DNA of 64,000 nucleotides, taken from contig CM031615.1 of the NCBI GenBank assembly GCA_018398815.1, forward strand, positions 58,607,218 to 58,671,217. The letters are read 5' to 3'. Source of the DNA: Conus ventricosus (lineage: Eukaryota > Mollusca > Gastropoda > Neogastropoda > Conidae). The notes under the pieces are model-generated. The model did not search any database. It was not told where the DNA came from and was given only the letters and a program-made list of their open reading frames with translations. Made by a program: the position numbers and the translations under genes. The stretch's first letter is position 1. Each line of letters begins with the position of its first letter. Below are positions 12,701 to 43,689 of this stretch, in pieces.

Positions 12701-13071
12701 TTGTAATCTCAAGAAGGAAAGAAAAAAACAACAACAGCTCAGCACTGTTCGTCTGTCTCTGCCCTTATATCTATCTATATGTATATATCTGTGTCTCAAT
12801 GATGAGTCCGATCCAGCTGACGAAAGCCTAGGAGCAAGCAATATGAACAGTTCTGTCTTCAAGATGGGTTACAATGGTCTCCATGGGCTGCTAGTGAAGG
12901 GTTTTATATTCATAATATATTTCCCCTGACTTTTCATTATACCCCCCCCCCCCTTCTCAATCACCCCCCTCCCCCCTCGAATCTTTGCCAAGTTACTACT
13001 AATATAACGATGGGAGGAATTGTTAGTCTGCATTTGTATTCTACCACTACTAATTGTTCTACATACATACA

Positions 13072-13076
13072 CACAC

Positions 13077-13159
<83 letters not shown>

Positions 13160-13170
13160 ATATATATATG
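13072..13170. repeat. (TG)n flanked by (TA)n
   Basis: A TG tract of about 75 bp bordered on both sides by short ATATAT runs. Confidence 0.95.
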
Positions 13171-14283
13171 TATTTCTTTTTTTTTAACTTAAAAAAAACA
13201 ACAACTTTATTCAATCCGAGTTGTTTACAATATTAACAAAGTCTGGGGAAAGCTCATCTTTTATTTTTCTTCCATTCTCACTGACAACCACCATTCCTCA
13301 CAGCATGACAAGAAACATGCATCACATTCCACGAACGTCCACCCCCTCTCTCAGCCTGCCATCATTTCTGTCTGTTTTCATTCTCAATCAAGTTCATCAT
13401 TAAAGCTTGGACAGTCAGAAAACCCCCACACACAAACTCCTGAACAAAACCGACTCGAATTCAAGGCTACACATGTCCAACAAAACATCATTCTCTCAAC
13501 AGATAGAACGCTATCTGCATTTGGCTGTTGCTTTTATTTTTTTACTTTCTTTTTTTTTCTTCTTTTTTCTCCCGTTTCATCTTACATGTCACTTCAGAGG
13601 CATTCCCATGCTGCATGCTCCTGCCCCCAGTCACAGCCACATCCTGACTTGTCTGGCTTTAAACCCGGCACCGGCAACCCACTGGGAGCAGTCAATATCA
13701 AGTTGTCATGAGGCAACCCATCAAAGAACACACTGCACTGTTGCCAAGTCACTTGGGTAGTGTTCACAGGAGCTTGTTGTGATTGAACATCTGCAGGACA
13801 CCATCTACTAACCCCCCCCCACCCCCTACTGACAGCAATAACTGCATAGTTGAGGGGATCAGGGCTCCCAATGACGCACATATGTGCGTCCATGACGCAA
13901 TATGAGCGAAAAGGACACACTAACAAAACATGTAGCGAGTCCTGCGGGACGCACTACAAAATCAGGCAAACCCAAAACGTGCTGCGGTCAGTGATCAAAG
14001 CTGAGCACACCACAAGCTTCGTGCGCGATTGCCTGCCGTCAAATTCAGGACAGCATGTGCCCGCGAAAGTACAGTAAGCCGAGAAGCTGCGTAAACACTG
14101 ATAGGTTCGCCTTGTGGCCCACATCACTGAACGGTTACTCAGTCGACCGGCTGACTTATTCAGACTGTGGCGCCCACCGCCACTAATGAACCAATTCGAT
14201 GACTCACAAGTTGTAACAATCGCGTGCACAAGCCTAGGTGAACGAAGCAGAAAGGAAGTTCACGGCTATTGCATCTCACAAAT

Positions 14284-14600
14284 ATGTCGTTGCTTCAGTG
14301 GTTGGGTGCTCCTAAAAAACTCAAAGAAACATCTTCTGAAGATGCTACAGACAGTGAATCGTCGATTCCTAAGGAAATATCTACAGCAACACCACCTAAC
14401 AAGAAATGCCGTGCGTATAATTCAGCCTGGGAGAAGGAGTTCAGCTGGCTGGAGTACGAAGATGGCAAGATGAAATGCAACATGTGCTCTCCTAGTGCCC
14501 TGAAGTCGAGTAGCAAGTCCAGAGACTAAAACGCCTTCGTCTCTGGATCTATCAACTTCCAAAAATCTGCGTTGTACAGACATGAGAAGAGTGATGTTTT
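14284..14600 (+). pseudogene. hAT transposase N-terminal fragment (TTF-type zinc finger)
   Basis: The frame begins MSLLQWLGAPKKLK and contains a serine/threonine-rich linker, then WEKEFSWLEYEDGKMKC with a following cysteine. This resembles the TTF-type finger found in transposase-like proteins such as ZNF862 and related hAT copies. A TAG-class stop at about 14527 interrupts it, and the frame resumes with FVSGSINFQKSALYRHEKSD. Nothing downstream encodes the DDE core or the hATC dimerisation domain. It is a fragment of a mobile-element gene rather than a host gene. Confidence 0.6.
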
Positions 14601-14888
14601 TTTTAGTTTGGTTTGCTTTGTATAATTCCAATTTTTGCTTGTGTGCATTTTACATTTGTGTCTTTTCATTTCATTACTTAGATTTGTTTCCATTTTATTG
14701 CTTCTGGCAGTTCTGCTTTTTTTGTAATATGTTTATTACTTGTGTGTATTTTCTTTTCAGTATTGTTTTCCAGGGTAACTTGGGGTAAGGGTTAGAGATA
14801 TACATCTCAAGAATCAGAGTGTGTGTGTGTGTACTCTTACTCTCTCTTTCTTTTTATCTCTCTCTGTTTCACTTTGTGTGTTTGGCTG

Positions 14889-14894
14889 AGAGAG

Positions 14895-14962
<68 letters not shown>

Positions 14963-15024
14963 TTAAGACTTTGAAGACATTGCAGCATCCTTGTCTGGAT
15001 TCCCATGTTTTTTTTTAAGAAATG

Positions 15025-15088
<64 letters not shown>
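14889..15088. repeat. Two (AG)n tracts
   Basis: AG tracts at about 14889-14962 and 15031-15088 inside the right half of the hAT remnant. Confidence 0.95.
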
Positions 15089-15090
<2 letters not shown>

Positions 15091-17206
15091 CATTTACTCT
15101 GAAATGTTCAGATTATCAAGCCGATAATTAAAAAAGCAAGAAATACTACATTTTCTGTATTGGTTAATTTTGTTCATGGGGACTCTCTATACCTCCTCTG
15201 GGACCCTCTATAGCATCAGTGAAGGAGTCCCTGGGACCCCCTGTCTGTCAGTACAAATGGTAGCACTGGGGATCAGCGTTCAGCAGACACGGCCATCTGA
15301 AGGGCGCCACCAATGGCAGTCCCCATGAACTTAGCCAGTACCAGTGACCATGACTCCAACTCACCACGAGCATAGACAGGGAAGGGAAATCAAAACTAAG
15401 GTCACCATAAGATCAGAACACAAAGCTGCCAACCTCTGAAAAGACTTGAAGGAATATTTTTGAAAACTGAGAGGAATTTCCGACAGTTGAGAGGAATATA
15501 TTGCTATTGCACCCAAAACAAGACGTTCCAGACACTTGATTTTTTTCCTTTTGTCAAACGCTTTCACAGAATCACTGTCTCGGCCAGTACACTATTGCTC
15601 TTCTTACATTTTTTAAATACACTGTCACTGAGCTTTCATCTCATGACTTGGCTCATATTTGGACTTCAGAATCATCAGTGCCTCAGTCACGTCTTGACCC
15701 AAGGAGGGACGAAAATCTGTAAGGTTCTTCCTGACAAGGCTGAACACTTTCACAGGCAGAACTGCTGACTGGGATCAACACCACTCCCGTCATGACAGCA
15801 GAAAGCCATCTGAATCTGCACTTCCATTCTAATTTCTTTTTTTCCACCTCAGGGTTAATCGATCCGGCAGGTCGTTTCAACTAATGGCAGTGGAAGAAGC
15901 TGAACCAGAAGCAAGTTTTCAAACAGGTCTTTTGTATATGAATGGCAGATGTGCAAACTCTGCAAATATTTTCATTTTTCCCCAGCAAATTCTCTTTTTG
16001 CATCTAGTGGAATGATGTGCATTTGAGCACAATAAATTCCGCCCAAAGCAGGATAGTTAGCAGCTCTGAGAACAAGATGAGGATGGGCCACAGGATTAGA
16101 GGCTTTTTTAAAATGCTGCTGGATGAGGATGACAATGGTGAAGGTGATGCTAAGGAGTTCCATTTTGGACAGATTATGACGGGGACATACTTTACGCTTA
16201 CATTTATAATACATCCCAGCGTCAGCAAGACCCGACAGACAAGCATCTGCAGTGCTGGTGTTGCAGTGTTGGTCTGGAAATTTGAACAACGCACTCAGAG
16301 ATGCATGAAACTCAACTGCTCAGTTCCAGTTTACCCCACTGAGCCCATGACAAACTCAACTCTGGGTAGATGCAGGAAAATCCCATCAACGGACGCCTCT
16401 GATGGAAACTGAACTCGTAACTTCCCAGCTGTGAATCCATAATGCTAACCACTGTGCCACAGCAGCTTGTGGCTGCTTGTTTTTCTAACCACCTGAGTGA
16501 GCGAGTGAGATAGCAAAACCACCACCATGCACACTCCACGAGGAATATCTCAGCTCTTCCTTCAGATACATTCGTATCTGAACAATAGAGTACTTTAAAC
16601 TGCCATAAAAGGTATCATTTCCAACTCATAATGTACTTTAAACCTTTATAAGTATCCATTATTGGGACTTAATACCAAAACGTTCTAAAAATAAATAAAT
16701 AATTAAAAAAAAACCCAGCCTATTCTGCTTGAGAAGCACGCAGTGTTTTCCAGTGCTTGATTGCACATATCAAATAGCCACAAAATGCAGCAGCATGTTT
16801 TTCTGCAATCACGACAAACAAGCGAACAAAACCTCACTGCTTTCTTTTGCAGAATTGTAGGCTGTTAAGCGTAACGTGGTAGTGCTTTTATCAAACTGAA
16901 ACAACCACTTAATGTGATCTGAAAGCAGCAGATCAGTCTGCAGGATGGCGTGTTGTTGGCGCTTTGGAAAAACTATTTCTCAAAGCCAATTGCCTCTCAG
17001 TTTTAAGTGTATCACAGAAAAACAGAGCGTCTCACAGTCGTCACATCATATTGGAGCCAAACAAAACCTCCAAATTTCCATAAAACAGAAAACCTTCTGT
17101 CAAACCGACGGCGATACGTTCACTGACCCCTCGCTGAAGACTGCCCTTCAGGCCACAAGCAAGCACACGACCGTAAATCACACCCTTCCGAAGACTAGTC
17201 TGTCCA

Positions 17207-34817
<17,611 letters not shown>

Positions 34818-35359
34818 CCTCCCCCCTCGTCTCCTCGCTGCGTCCACTGGCTGCCCTCATGACCGCCCCCTGCGGCATTGTCCACTGCTGAACATGTGAT
34901 CAATTTTATACTGTTAGTATCACAAATGACACTGGTACGCTCAAGCAAACAAATAATGACAAACTGATTCAATAGTCCACACTCAGATTCATCAACTCAC
35001 ATTGTACTCATTTCTTTGCTTCTGATGACATTTGTATGAAACTTTATGCATTCTTCAAATGCAAACTGCATGACCCTCACAAGGGTTCTTTAAATCACAT
35101 AATTTCTTGAAATCAAACGGTTGACAACAAAAGCAATGAAACCGACACAAATACCATGATGTCTTCAATGGGCAAGAGTGTTGCTCATACTTTTAACCTC
35201 TGGTCTTCTTCATTCTCCACAGCATGTTTACGGTGGGCACCTTCGGTACTCACACCATTTACCATTAAGGCACTGAAATACATCAGGTTCAGTGGCTACA
35301 CATTTTCTGTGCTCTGTCAAGACCTTGAAGATGGCCCCTGATCCTCAGCCTTGAAAATC

Positions 35360-35560
35360 ATCTACACTATCCTTCCCCGAAGTTGGAGTATGGCTGCGTT
35401 AATGGTGGGAGAAAAACAGTCATACACACAAAACTCCACTCCATTTGTTGGGTAGATGGGACTAATCCTTGTCTGTCTATACAGGGAGTGTCCACAAGAG
35501 TACCAGCCTGCGTACATAAAAGAAGATCTACACTATCCTATCCAATGCTATCCTCATAAA
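35360..35560 (+). mobile_element. Short dispersed repeat containing GTATGGCTGC
   Basis: Contains CCCCGAAGTTGGAGTATGGC, GGGAGAAAAACAGTCATACA and a following AAACTCCACT segment. A related copy lies at 38200-38350 (CCCTGAAGTCGAAGTGTGGC ... AAAACAGTCACACACGTAA). It probably belongs to a molluscan SINE-like family, but the family name is not asserted. Confidence 0.5.
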
Positions 35561-35599
35561 GTTAATCCTACAAGTGAATGTATACAAGTGTGTATCTGA

Positions 35600-35719
35600 G
35601 CTGGCATGCACGCCTGTGTGTGTGTGCGCGCATGTGCAGGTGTGTACGTGTGTGCATGTGTGTGTGTGTGTGTGTGCGTGTGTGTGCGCGTGTGTGTATG
35701 TGCATGCGTGTGTACATGT

Positions 35720-35786
<67 letters not shown>

Positions 35787-35822
35787 TGTTTCTGTGCCCG
35801 TGCGTGAACACACACACACACA

Positions 35823-35853
<31 letters not shown>

Positions 35854-35895
35854 CACCACACACACACACAACACACACTCACACCACACACAGAA
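35600..35895. repeat. Facing (TG)n and (CA)n tracts forming an inverted repeat
   Basis: A TG-rich tract to 35785 is followed after about 25 bp by a CA tract (35811-35890). The two arms are complementary over about 65-75 bp and could form a long hairpin. Confidence 0.9.
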
Positions 35896-36779
35896 TGTTC
35901 CTTAATTTTTCTGTAAATCATTTAAGTGACATGTTCAATAAGATGATCCTGTTTCACTGTCTTTCTGAGTTCATACTAGTAATATAAAATGTCTTAAGAG
36001 GAGGCATTGTTTAAAATAAAAATGATTATATACAATGATATGTCCTAATATTCAATACCTTTTCTGTTCACTATTGCAGTTGAAGTTTCCAGTGTTCAAA
36101 ACAAAACTATGATATAAATATCAAGACAAAAGACATTGATCACTTTATCACTCAGCTGATATTAATATGCAGCTCATATGTAATATTAAACAGATAAAAA
36201 CTTACCTATTTTCTAGACACCTGTGTGCACAATTCATTTGGAATTTTATACAAAAGGGATCTCATTCACAAACAAGCATAATAAATGGCTGGAAAACCAA
36301 AACAAAAAATTTCAAATTTACAATAAAGCATGCAGCACCCTTATCTCAATGATTAAATTATGAGGAATCATTAAACAAAAATAATAATGTTAAGTAAAGT
36401 GCTTGAAATTGAAAGTTTGCAAAACATGCTTGGTTATCATTTCTAAACACGGTTGAGAAAACCATCAATTCATGTCCAGAATAAAACAACAGTACAACAT
36501 AAAGAACTGTCAGAGGGAAACCAAACATAACAGGCGAAGTAAAAGAGATCTTTGCAAAGAAGTTACTTCTGGACAATGCTGTACCAATCAAATCTGCTTT
36601 CCGTCTATATGACACAAACAGCATGTAATATCAATTAATTATTTAAAAAAAAGAAAAAAAGAAAAAGCCTTCAGCAAGCAAAAAATATCTTTTAAGCTAA
36701 AGACCTTGTTATTCACATCTTAGATTGATTGACTGGATTGATTGACTGATTAACCAATTAATTAATTACTTAATCGATT

Positions 36780-37370
36780 TTTCCTTGCAATCTCCTCATC
36801 TGCAATCCCCATCCTATCATTCCCATTCTGCGCATTCCTGTTCCACTAACACAGCCACACTCCATCACAGAAACAACCCACTGCAGTTCTCTGGGAGCAA
36901 GCAGTATCAAGTTGTCAAAAGTGCCGGATTACCAGGGGAGACAATGCAATGCTAACGAGTTATTTTGATGGTGTTCAGTTGTGCCTGCTCTGATCCACTT
37001 TATGCTGGACACCACAGATTATTAATAAACCCTTATTGATGACAGTAATGGCTTAGCTGCAGAACCAGTATGAGTGAGCATTCACTGAAGAAGGTGCCAC
37101 TGATCAGAGAACACGAGTCAAATAGCCCAAGAGATTCAGACACTGCAGGAAGCTGAGCAACGCTCTGAGAAGTGAATCTGTTGATTCAGTGGATGAAACT
37201 CTACCTTGTGGCTCCTGTCTTCCTATCTGAGCCAACAGCACACTCAACTGTGGGTAGGTGGTTGTTGGGAGTGAAAAATTCCACAAATAATTGCGTCTGA
37301 TGGAACTCATGCTGACAGACCCCCCATCCTCAAATGGTTGATACTAACCATTGTGCCATGAGAGCTGGTT
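36780..37370 (-). mobile_element. tRNA-headed dispersed repeat, copy 3
   Basis: The head at about 37360-37290 reads ATGGCACAATGGTTAGTAT with a decayed B box (GAGTTCCATC). The body holds CTACCCACAGTTGAGTGTG, GCTGGACACCA and AGCAGTATCAAGTTGTC, in the same order as the other copies. This is the most compact copy, about 590 bp. Confidence 0.65.
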
Positions 37371-37399
37371 GACGTCGTAATTTGTTATATATCATTAAC

Positions 37400-38200
37400 T
37401 TAATAAATATGATGTATTCATTCATTACTAGCAGGAGTATATTCGTTGTTATCATCAGTAGCAGGAGTAGCAGGACTGGCTCAAACTTAAGCTGATGTCC
37501 TTCTCTAAAAGCTCTATAAAACTAGTCAGAAGTTTGCCAGTTGCCTGGCGCATTCCAAACGTCAATTAATCATAACTACATCATCAAATATGGGTTAATT
37601 CCAAATGTTAATTAATCATAAATGCATTATCAAATATAAGTTGAAATCTCTGACTTTCATTATCATTAGTAGAAGTAGCAGTAGTTGTAGTAGTAGTAAC
37701 AGTAGTAGTAGAATTTACCGACTGGCTCAAGCCTAAGCTTCATGTTCTTTATGAGCTCTCTATGAAAGGTCTGCAAGTTGCACATTCTAACTGAATCAGT
37801 GAATGTCAGTCAATCACTGACATCAAAAAAGTATAGCGCTAAAGTCTGTATATCAGCTAAAGAGATTTTTTAATGTGTTAGCAGACAGCGTTATCTTAAG
37901 TTCAGGTGACAGCAAGTTGTCGAGGTTAGCGATTCTACTGCCAAAACAATGTTAACGCATATTCATTTTGAAACAATGAATACCTGCTTTACCCTCTTGA
38001 TTGCTCTTTCATCAGAAAATAAAAAGAATGACTCAAAGGAAAAGCTAATTTCTTCTCAGTTATAAAATATTTAATACGCCTTGGCTGAAGGCTGTGTCAG
38101 GCCAACTGACATAGGCTAGAACACCAAAGCTACATCAAAATGTTGTTATGCTCTGCATATGTTATGCGGGGATTGTCTTCAGTTGTGACAAGCTCCTAGC
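37400..38200. other. Unassigned intergenic stretch
   Basis: No coding signature. Short AGTAGTAG-like trinucleotide runs lie at about 37670-37710. AATTAATCATAA recurs (about 37563 and 37609), suggesting a small local duplication. Confidence 0.5.
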
Positions 38201-38350
38201 ATAACATCATCAGTCTCCAAAAATCCCCTGAAGTCGAAGTGTGGCTGCCCATGTGGTGGGGTAATCAAAAACAGTCACACACGTAATGTTCTCATCCCCA
38301 GCTGATGCATTTGTACCACAGTGTTCAAGTACTTCGGCTGTTTGGCTGAT
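38200..38350 (+). mobile_element. Second copy of the GTGTGGCTGC short repeat
   Basis: Related to 35360-35560: CCCCTGAAGTCGAAGTGTGG, then GGTGGGGTAATC and AAAACAGTCACACACGTAA. Confidence 0.5.
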
Positions 38351-38641
38351 CCCTGGAGTCTTAGCCAGGGTACGAGAACAACAACAGCAAGTATTTAATG
38401 GGTCTCAACAGGCGATTTGCCAGCTCCACTGGTATGAGAACTCTTCTGTGTGCACGTCATGAAACTTGATTTGAATGCAGGCAGTTTTGTCCTGGGAAGA
38501 TTGATGCATTAATTAGCAGGGTACTGACAGTATTGCGAACAGCCAAAATCCTGAGCGTTCAAGGTTTTCAGACTCGAAGAAATTCTTTAAACAAAAGAAT
38601 CAGACTGGGTGGAAAAATCTTTAGTTTAAATATAGGAAGAA

Positions 38642-38998
<357 letters not shown>

Positions 38999-39667
38999 GT
39001 TTACAAAAAAAAGGTATGCAAGTAAAGTTATTTTCACGAGGAACAAAACATTTAAATAATTATCTCACAAGCTGGCACATAAATACAAGATCATATGTAT
39101 GAAAGACACAAACGAAGAACGGGATGAGTAAATAAACAAATCAAATAGTAAATAAATCAAGAAATGCTGCTTTATAAATATTGTGGCCAACCAAAATGGC
39201 CGTATTAGAGTCATCACAAATGACATGCAAGCTCTTAAAGCAATGCAAACAAAACACAAAACCAAATTTCAAAATCAAAAGAGGGGTCCAGTTCCATTCA
39301 CATAAGAAACAAATGAAAAAAGTGGAAAAATCAATCAAGATATGTCTAAATGCATTTTAAATGCCTTTCTTTATTCCTTAAACTTGTGTTGCTGGTGTTA
39401 TTACACTTTTCTTGTTTTATTCAAGTTTCAATGCTACTCTTGTCATAGTTTTATTCAATTACATAGTTTTTCATTCATTTGTTTTGGGTACAGTTTATTT
39501 CCAGTTCCATTCTGCTTGTCATTGCAACCATCTTTGTATGCCTCTTTTTCCTTTTCTTAAAGTCTGTATTTGTGACCATGGCAACTACAGTTCACAAACT
39601 GCAGTACATCCCACGATTTATTCTAAGATTAACCTTCTCTAGATCTTCAATCATGAACAGCATGTTG

Positions 39668-39815
39668 AAGTGCGTGCGTGCGTGTGTGTGTGCGAGTATG
39701 TGCGCGCACGCGTGCGCGCGCGTGTGCGTGCGTGCGTGCGTGTGTGTTGTATGTGTCTGTGTGTGTGAGTGTGTGTGCGTGTGTATGTGTGTACGTATGT
39801 GAGGGGGAGGGAGAG

Positions 39816-39899
<84 letters not shown>

Positions 39900-39910
39900 G
39901 GAGAGAGAGA
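39668..39910. repeat. (TG/CG)n tract followed by (AG)n tract
   Basis: An alternating purine-pyrimidine tract with CGCGCACGCGTGCGCGCGCG-like sequence at about 39705-39722, continuing as TG to 39800, then about 85 bp of AG. Confidence 0.95.
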
Positions 39911-40660
39911 ATGCTCGCATAGAACAAAGGACACTTTGTCTTTTTGTTTGGGCAAAATGCATGGTGTGGCGGCATATGAATGAAACTGTCAGAAACTAAA
40001 GGCAACAAAATAATCCATGGACCATCAGGCTCGATTCCACACATGTACAGAATTCTCTAAAACTGATATCACAACTGCAAGTGCCATATTCAAATGCCTG
40101 TAAGTATGACATAACTCAAAATTTCTTGCCAGTAATTTGATACTACCACCGCAACATCATGAAAACACATGCACTTTAACACATCTACACATCAGTTTGC
40201 AACTAGATCTACACATCAGTTAAACAAATTATATGTAAATTAATAAATATATGAACAAGCATTACAAATGGCCTTGTTCAATCCAGCTATAAACCTTTCA
40301 ACTAAAAATAAAGATGACATAAAATAACATTACGGTTTTCAGACTGCAGCATATATATACCCATGTGAAATTTTCTGATAGTATAATAAACTATCACAGA
40401 ATGATGCATGAGAAATCATTAAAAAAAAACAACCCCAAAATAATGACTAACTTACTTAGTAATCATCTTATGGACAAAGTAACCACCAAGTGACCCCTGG
40501 TACACTGCAACCAACTAAACAGCTAAAAAGATTTTTACCAATTGACTTTCTGTATGTTTTTGTAATGAATAGATAGTAGGCATGCCAGGAAACACAGAGA
40601 ATAACTAAACAATCTGATCTAGATAAATAGATTACTAAGCCAATCCTTTGTATTGGGAAC
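39911..40660. other. Unassigned intergenic stretch
   Basis: AT-rich with no recognised gene or repeat structure. Confidence 0.5.
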
Positions 40661-40763
40661 AGTAAGGTGTGGAATCTCTACAGTAAATTTAAGGATTTGG
40701 TGTGGAGAAAGGTAGAGGGTGGATGGGGGAGGGGAGGGAAGAAAGGTGATGAAGCAAGTCACA

Positions 40764-40788
40764 TACACACCACACACACACACAACCT

Positions 40789-40819
<31 letters not shown>

Positions 40820-40864
40820 TGCATTGCGAGTGTCCAACACACACACACACACACACACACACAT
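40764..40864. repeat. (CA)n microsatellites
   Basis: Three CA tracts separated by short unique pieces. Confidence 0.95.
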
Positions 40865-41479
40865 GGTGCACACATACACCAACGCGCACAGTGTGTCATG
40901 CGAACACATCACACGGCGTTTCTCTCTGGGCCAAGGGTGCCCGCTCTTTTGGGAAGATTTCATGCAGTAACATGGCTTTGTGCTGTAAATCTACAGGTGT
41001 GATTTCAACTATATCCGCTAACTGTCAATTTGCATACAGATCAGGTCCTCTTTCATACACCTTTTTAGTGATTACAAATTCAGCAATATTAATGTCTTGA
41101 TGGTTCATACCTTCACAATCCTCAATGGTTTTGGTATTTCTTCCCTATACTTTTCCAGTAGATTGTGATTTAATAACTGGTATTTTGGGCGCCATATCAA
41201 TTCCTACAGTCTGAATGTATGCGAATCACAGACTATTGACTACAGAATAAAAAAATATTTATTCATCTATATGAATAAATGTTTTTCTTAACTATTCCTG
41301 CTTTGTTACTCTCATTTTGCATATTTTGTATGTCAACCATCAGTAGATTATGAAATGTCACACCAACTTTATCACATGACGTGATTTTATTTTCATTGTT
41401 AATTAATTTCAATGTGCAGTCACATTCAGATCATTAAACACCAGTAACCATTACTTTGCACAAATGTTAAAATGACCAA

Positions 41480-42870
41480 CTGTTATGGATTCTGGCTGGT
41501 CGGGGATTGTGGGTTAGATTCTCATTAGAGCCATTTGTTTTTGCAGAATTTTTCGGCCCATGACTGGCTCCTACCCAGAGCTGTTTATTATGGATCAACT
41601 AGGAAGACTGGGACCAAACATGCAAGTTTCATCCATGAAATAATTATGTCTCTGACAATGTAGCTCAAACTGCATGACGAACACTAGTGCGAGTGTCCAT
41701 ACCTCTCAGTCCTGGCTCATGCCAGGATTTATCAAATGAGTGTAAAGTGATATCATGCAGTCTCAGGCCAGATAGGATAAGATAAGATAATGTTCCTTAT
41801 ACTGTTATAGCGCAGCTGACTGCAAAGGGCCACATCAGGGCTGTCTCCATGTTAAAATCAACTCACAAGTCATTCACTCACACAATTCTTTAAAATACAT
41901 TGAAAAACCCATCCAAAAGTTTGTTAAAAATCTTTCGACTGTAAAAGCTCAGATCCAATGAAAAATGTCAATCTCTTTCAAGAACTCAAAATCGCGTCAG
42001 GCGGAACATCTCTGAACAACGTTTTCATGCAATCTGCTGTAAAATGTTTGTGTCTCACATCGTGCAAGTCCTAACAATCTAAAAGAATATGTTTCATTGT
42101 GAGTGGTACATGACATGGAATGCACCACGGAGCTTTTTCACTCTTTAAAAGGTATGAATGGGTAAAATGTGAATGGCCGGTATGCAGCTGGCACATTTTT
42201 TGAACTGTTTCTTCTTTACAACCACCAGACATAGATGAGAGGAACTCCTCAAGGTTTGGACGGATCTGAAAGAGTTTGTTATCCGTCTGTGTATTCCAGT
42301 CCTCCTGCCAGAGGTCTCTGACATAATCGTTAATTTTGGGTTTCAGATCTGGCCAGACTGGAACTCCCCAGCTTCATCTTCATCATTCTCATCATCACCA
42401 ATCAGCATAAAACACACACACAGACACACTTCATATTCTGTGGTCCAGTATGCCCTTCTCTGACAGTCGTCACAATGGCCTCAGTTTGCATTTTCTCTCC
42501 ATGTTTATACCCATGGCCAATTCTTGTCAAAACTGCTAGTAATTTGGTTATCAGCAAGTTCCTGGAGACTGTCACTGGATGGATGTGGTGGCATCCTCTA
42601 GAGGGTCACTCACTCATGCTGGCTCTCTGACTTAGCAACTACTGTCATCGGAATGGGACCAAGTATGTAGTGTCCTGCACATGTGGGATCAGAACAGGCA
42701 CCATTTAAAACCACCAAAATGATCTGGCAGCAATGCAGTGTCTCTAACTCTTCTGGTGGCTTGCCTCATGAGTTCTTGATATTGACTCTCTCAGTCTCTG
42801 TGTGGATTGCTAGTGCAGGGTTGTGGTGGGATAACTTGGGTGTGACTATGGATAAGGAGCCTCAATGAAC
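41480..42870 (+). mobile_element. tRNA-headed dispersed repeat, copy 4, split by a LINE fragment
   Basis: Plus-strand head at 41485-41560 (GGGTTAGATTCTCATTAGAG in B-box position), then CCTACCCAGAGCTGTTTATT and GAAGACTGGGACCA. The 3' body recurs at 42590-42870 (GTAGTGTCCTGCACATG, CAGCAATGCAGTGTC, GCCTCATGAGTTCTTGATAT). The interval 41765-42370 is an unrelated LINE 3' fragment. Confidence 0.55.
41765..42370 (-). mobile_element. LINE 3'-end fragment with GATAA tail, copy 1
   Basis: GGATAAGATAAGATAATGTT at the low end is the 3' tail; TAGCGCAGCTGACTGCAAAG and ATCAGGGCTGTC follow. It is the same element as at 44728-45280, so the coding sense is minus. The reading frame is more damaged than in that copy. 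Confidence 0.75.
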
Positions 42871-43689
42871 AGCATGGGGAATATGTCACTAAAGTGGAAC
42901 AGAAAATGTGACAAAAGAAAAAAAAAGTATATTCCAGTCATAATGTTGCTTTTGTTGATTATTTATATCATTTTGGATGATATATGTTCTGACACGGTAC
43001 ACAATGTTATATTTCCTCTGAATCATCAGCAACTATTTTCCATGAGCAACTGACGTTTGGTTGATATTTACATGTTCGATAAAACAAAATTATGTATCTA
43101 ACATTAAAGTGTATTAACGTTTTTCTTTAATCTTTTTAACTTCCATGAGACTGACATTCAACATCAGTTTATGCATTAAAAAAAACAAACTTTGACTGAA
43201 TCCATTCAATGACAGCTCATTAACATTTGCTTGCATGCATGCATGGGCGCAAAGGAAAAGGGTGCACACAGGTAACTTGAACAGAAATGCTGCAATGCTA
43301 ACTTGAACAAGAAATGTTGCAATTCTAACTACAGTAATTAAATATGAAAACAAATGAAACGCTGAATGCAGCGATAACAATTTGCAGAATAATGAAAATA
43401 ACCTGCTCTTCTAAGAATTAACCCCATGCCATGGGCCTGGCTTTGGCTTCAAGGCTCTGTGACTGAACAGGAGACTGAGAAGTCCGAGTAGCGAATGGTT
43501 TTAACGTTTTCAGTTTTTAGTGTCAGTTAGTTAAAACTGTTCCAAATTATTGCATTCGCAAACATGTTGTTAAATGCACAGAAGATGAATTGAAAATACA
43601 TCATTAAGTGTGGGAATGTCTTAAATCGAAACCCAAATGCACACACAAGAGTTGCTGTCCGAATCAGAATCATTGTTGTCTTCTCCTCC

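Larger units (their letters stand above)
13860..15268 (+). mobile_element. hAT-like DNA transposon remnant nested in a repeat
   Basis: The left end begins CAGGGCTCCCAAT. The reverse complement of the right end reads CAGTGCTACCATT, matching at 10 of 13 positions, as expected for hAT terminal inverted repeats. GGGGAT lies at both flanks, compatible with a degraded target duplication. Near the left end a plus-strand frame (14284-14529) encodes the N terminus of a TTF/BED-type zinc finger transposase (AWEKEFSWLEYEDGKMKCNM). It reaches a stop and then continues with RHEKSD. The catalytic domain is missing and AG microsatellites fill much of the right half, so it is an internally deleted, dead copy. 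Confidence 0.6.
13600..16483 (-). mobile_element. tRNA-headed dispersed repeat, copy 2, interrupted
   Basis: The tRNA-like head lies at about 16470-16400 on the minus strand, with A box TGGCACAGTGGTTAG and a B box-like AGTTCAGTTTCC. The body runs through 16230-16100 (GATGAGGATGA, GAGTTCCATTTTGG) and 15410-15269. It resumes at 13859-13600 (GAGCAGTCAATATCAAG, GAGGCAACCC). The gap 13860-15268 is a hAT element. A further stretch of about 650 bp (roughly 15410-16060) has no counterpart in copy 1 and is probably another insertion. Boundaries are approximate. Confidence 0.6.

Noticed and set aside
35528..35921. Open frames of 100-117 residues with alternating Cys/Val or His/Thr
   Set aside because: They are translations of TG/CA microsatellites; the same applies at 29601, 34442, 38745, 39592, 40667, 47864 and 51284.
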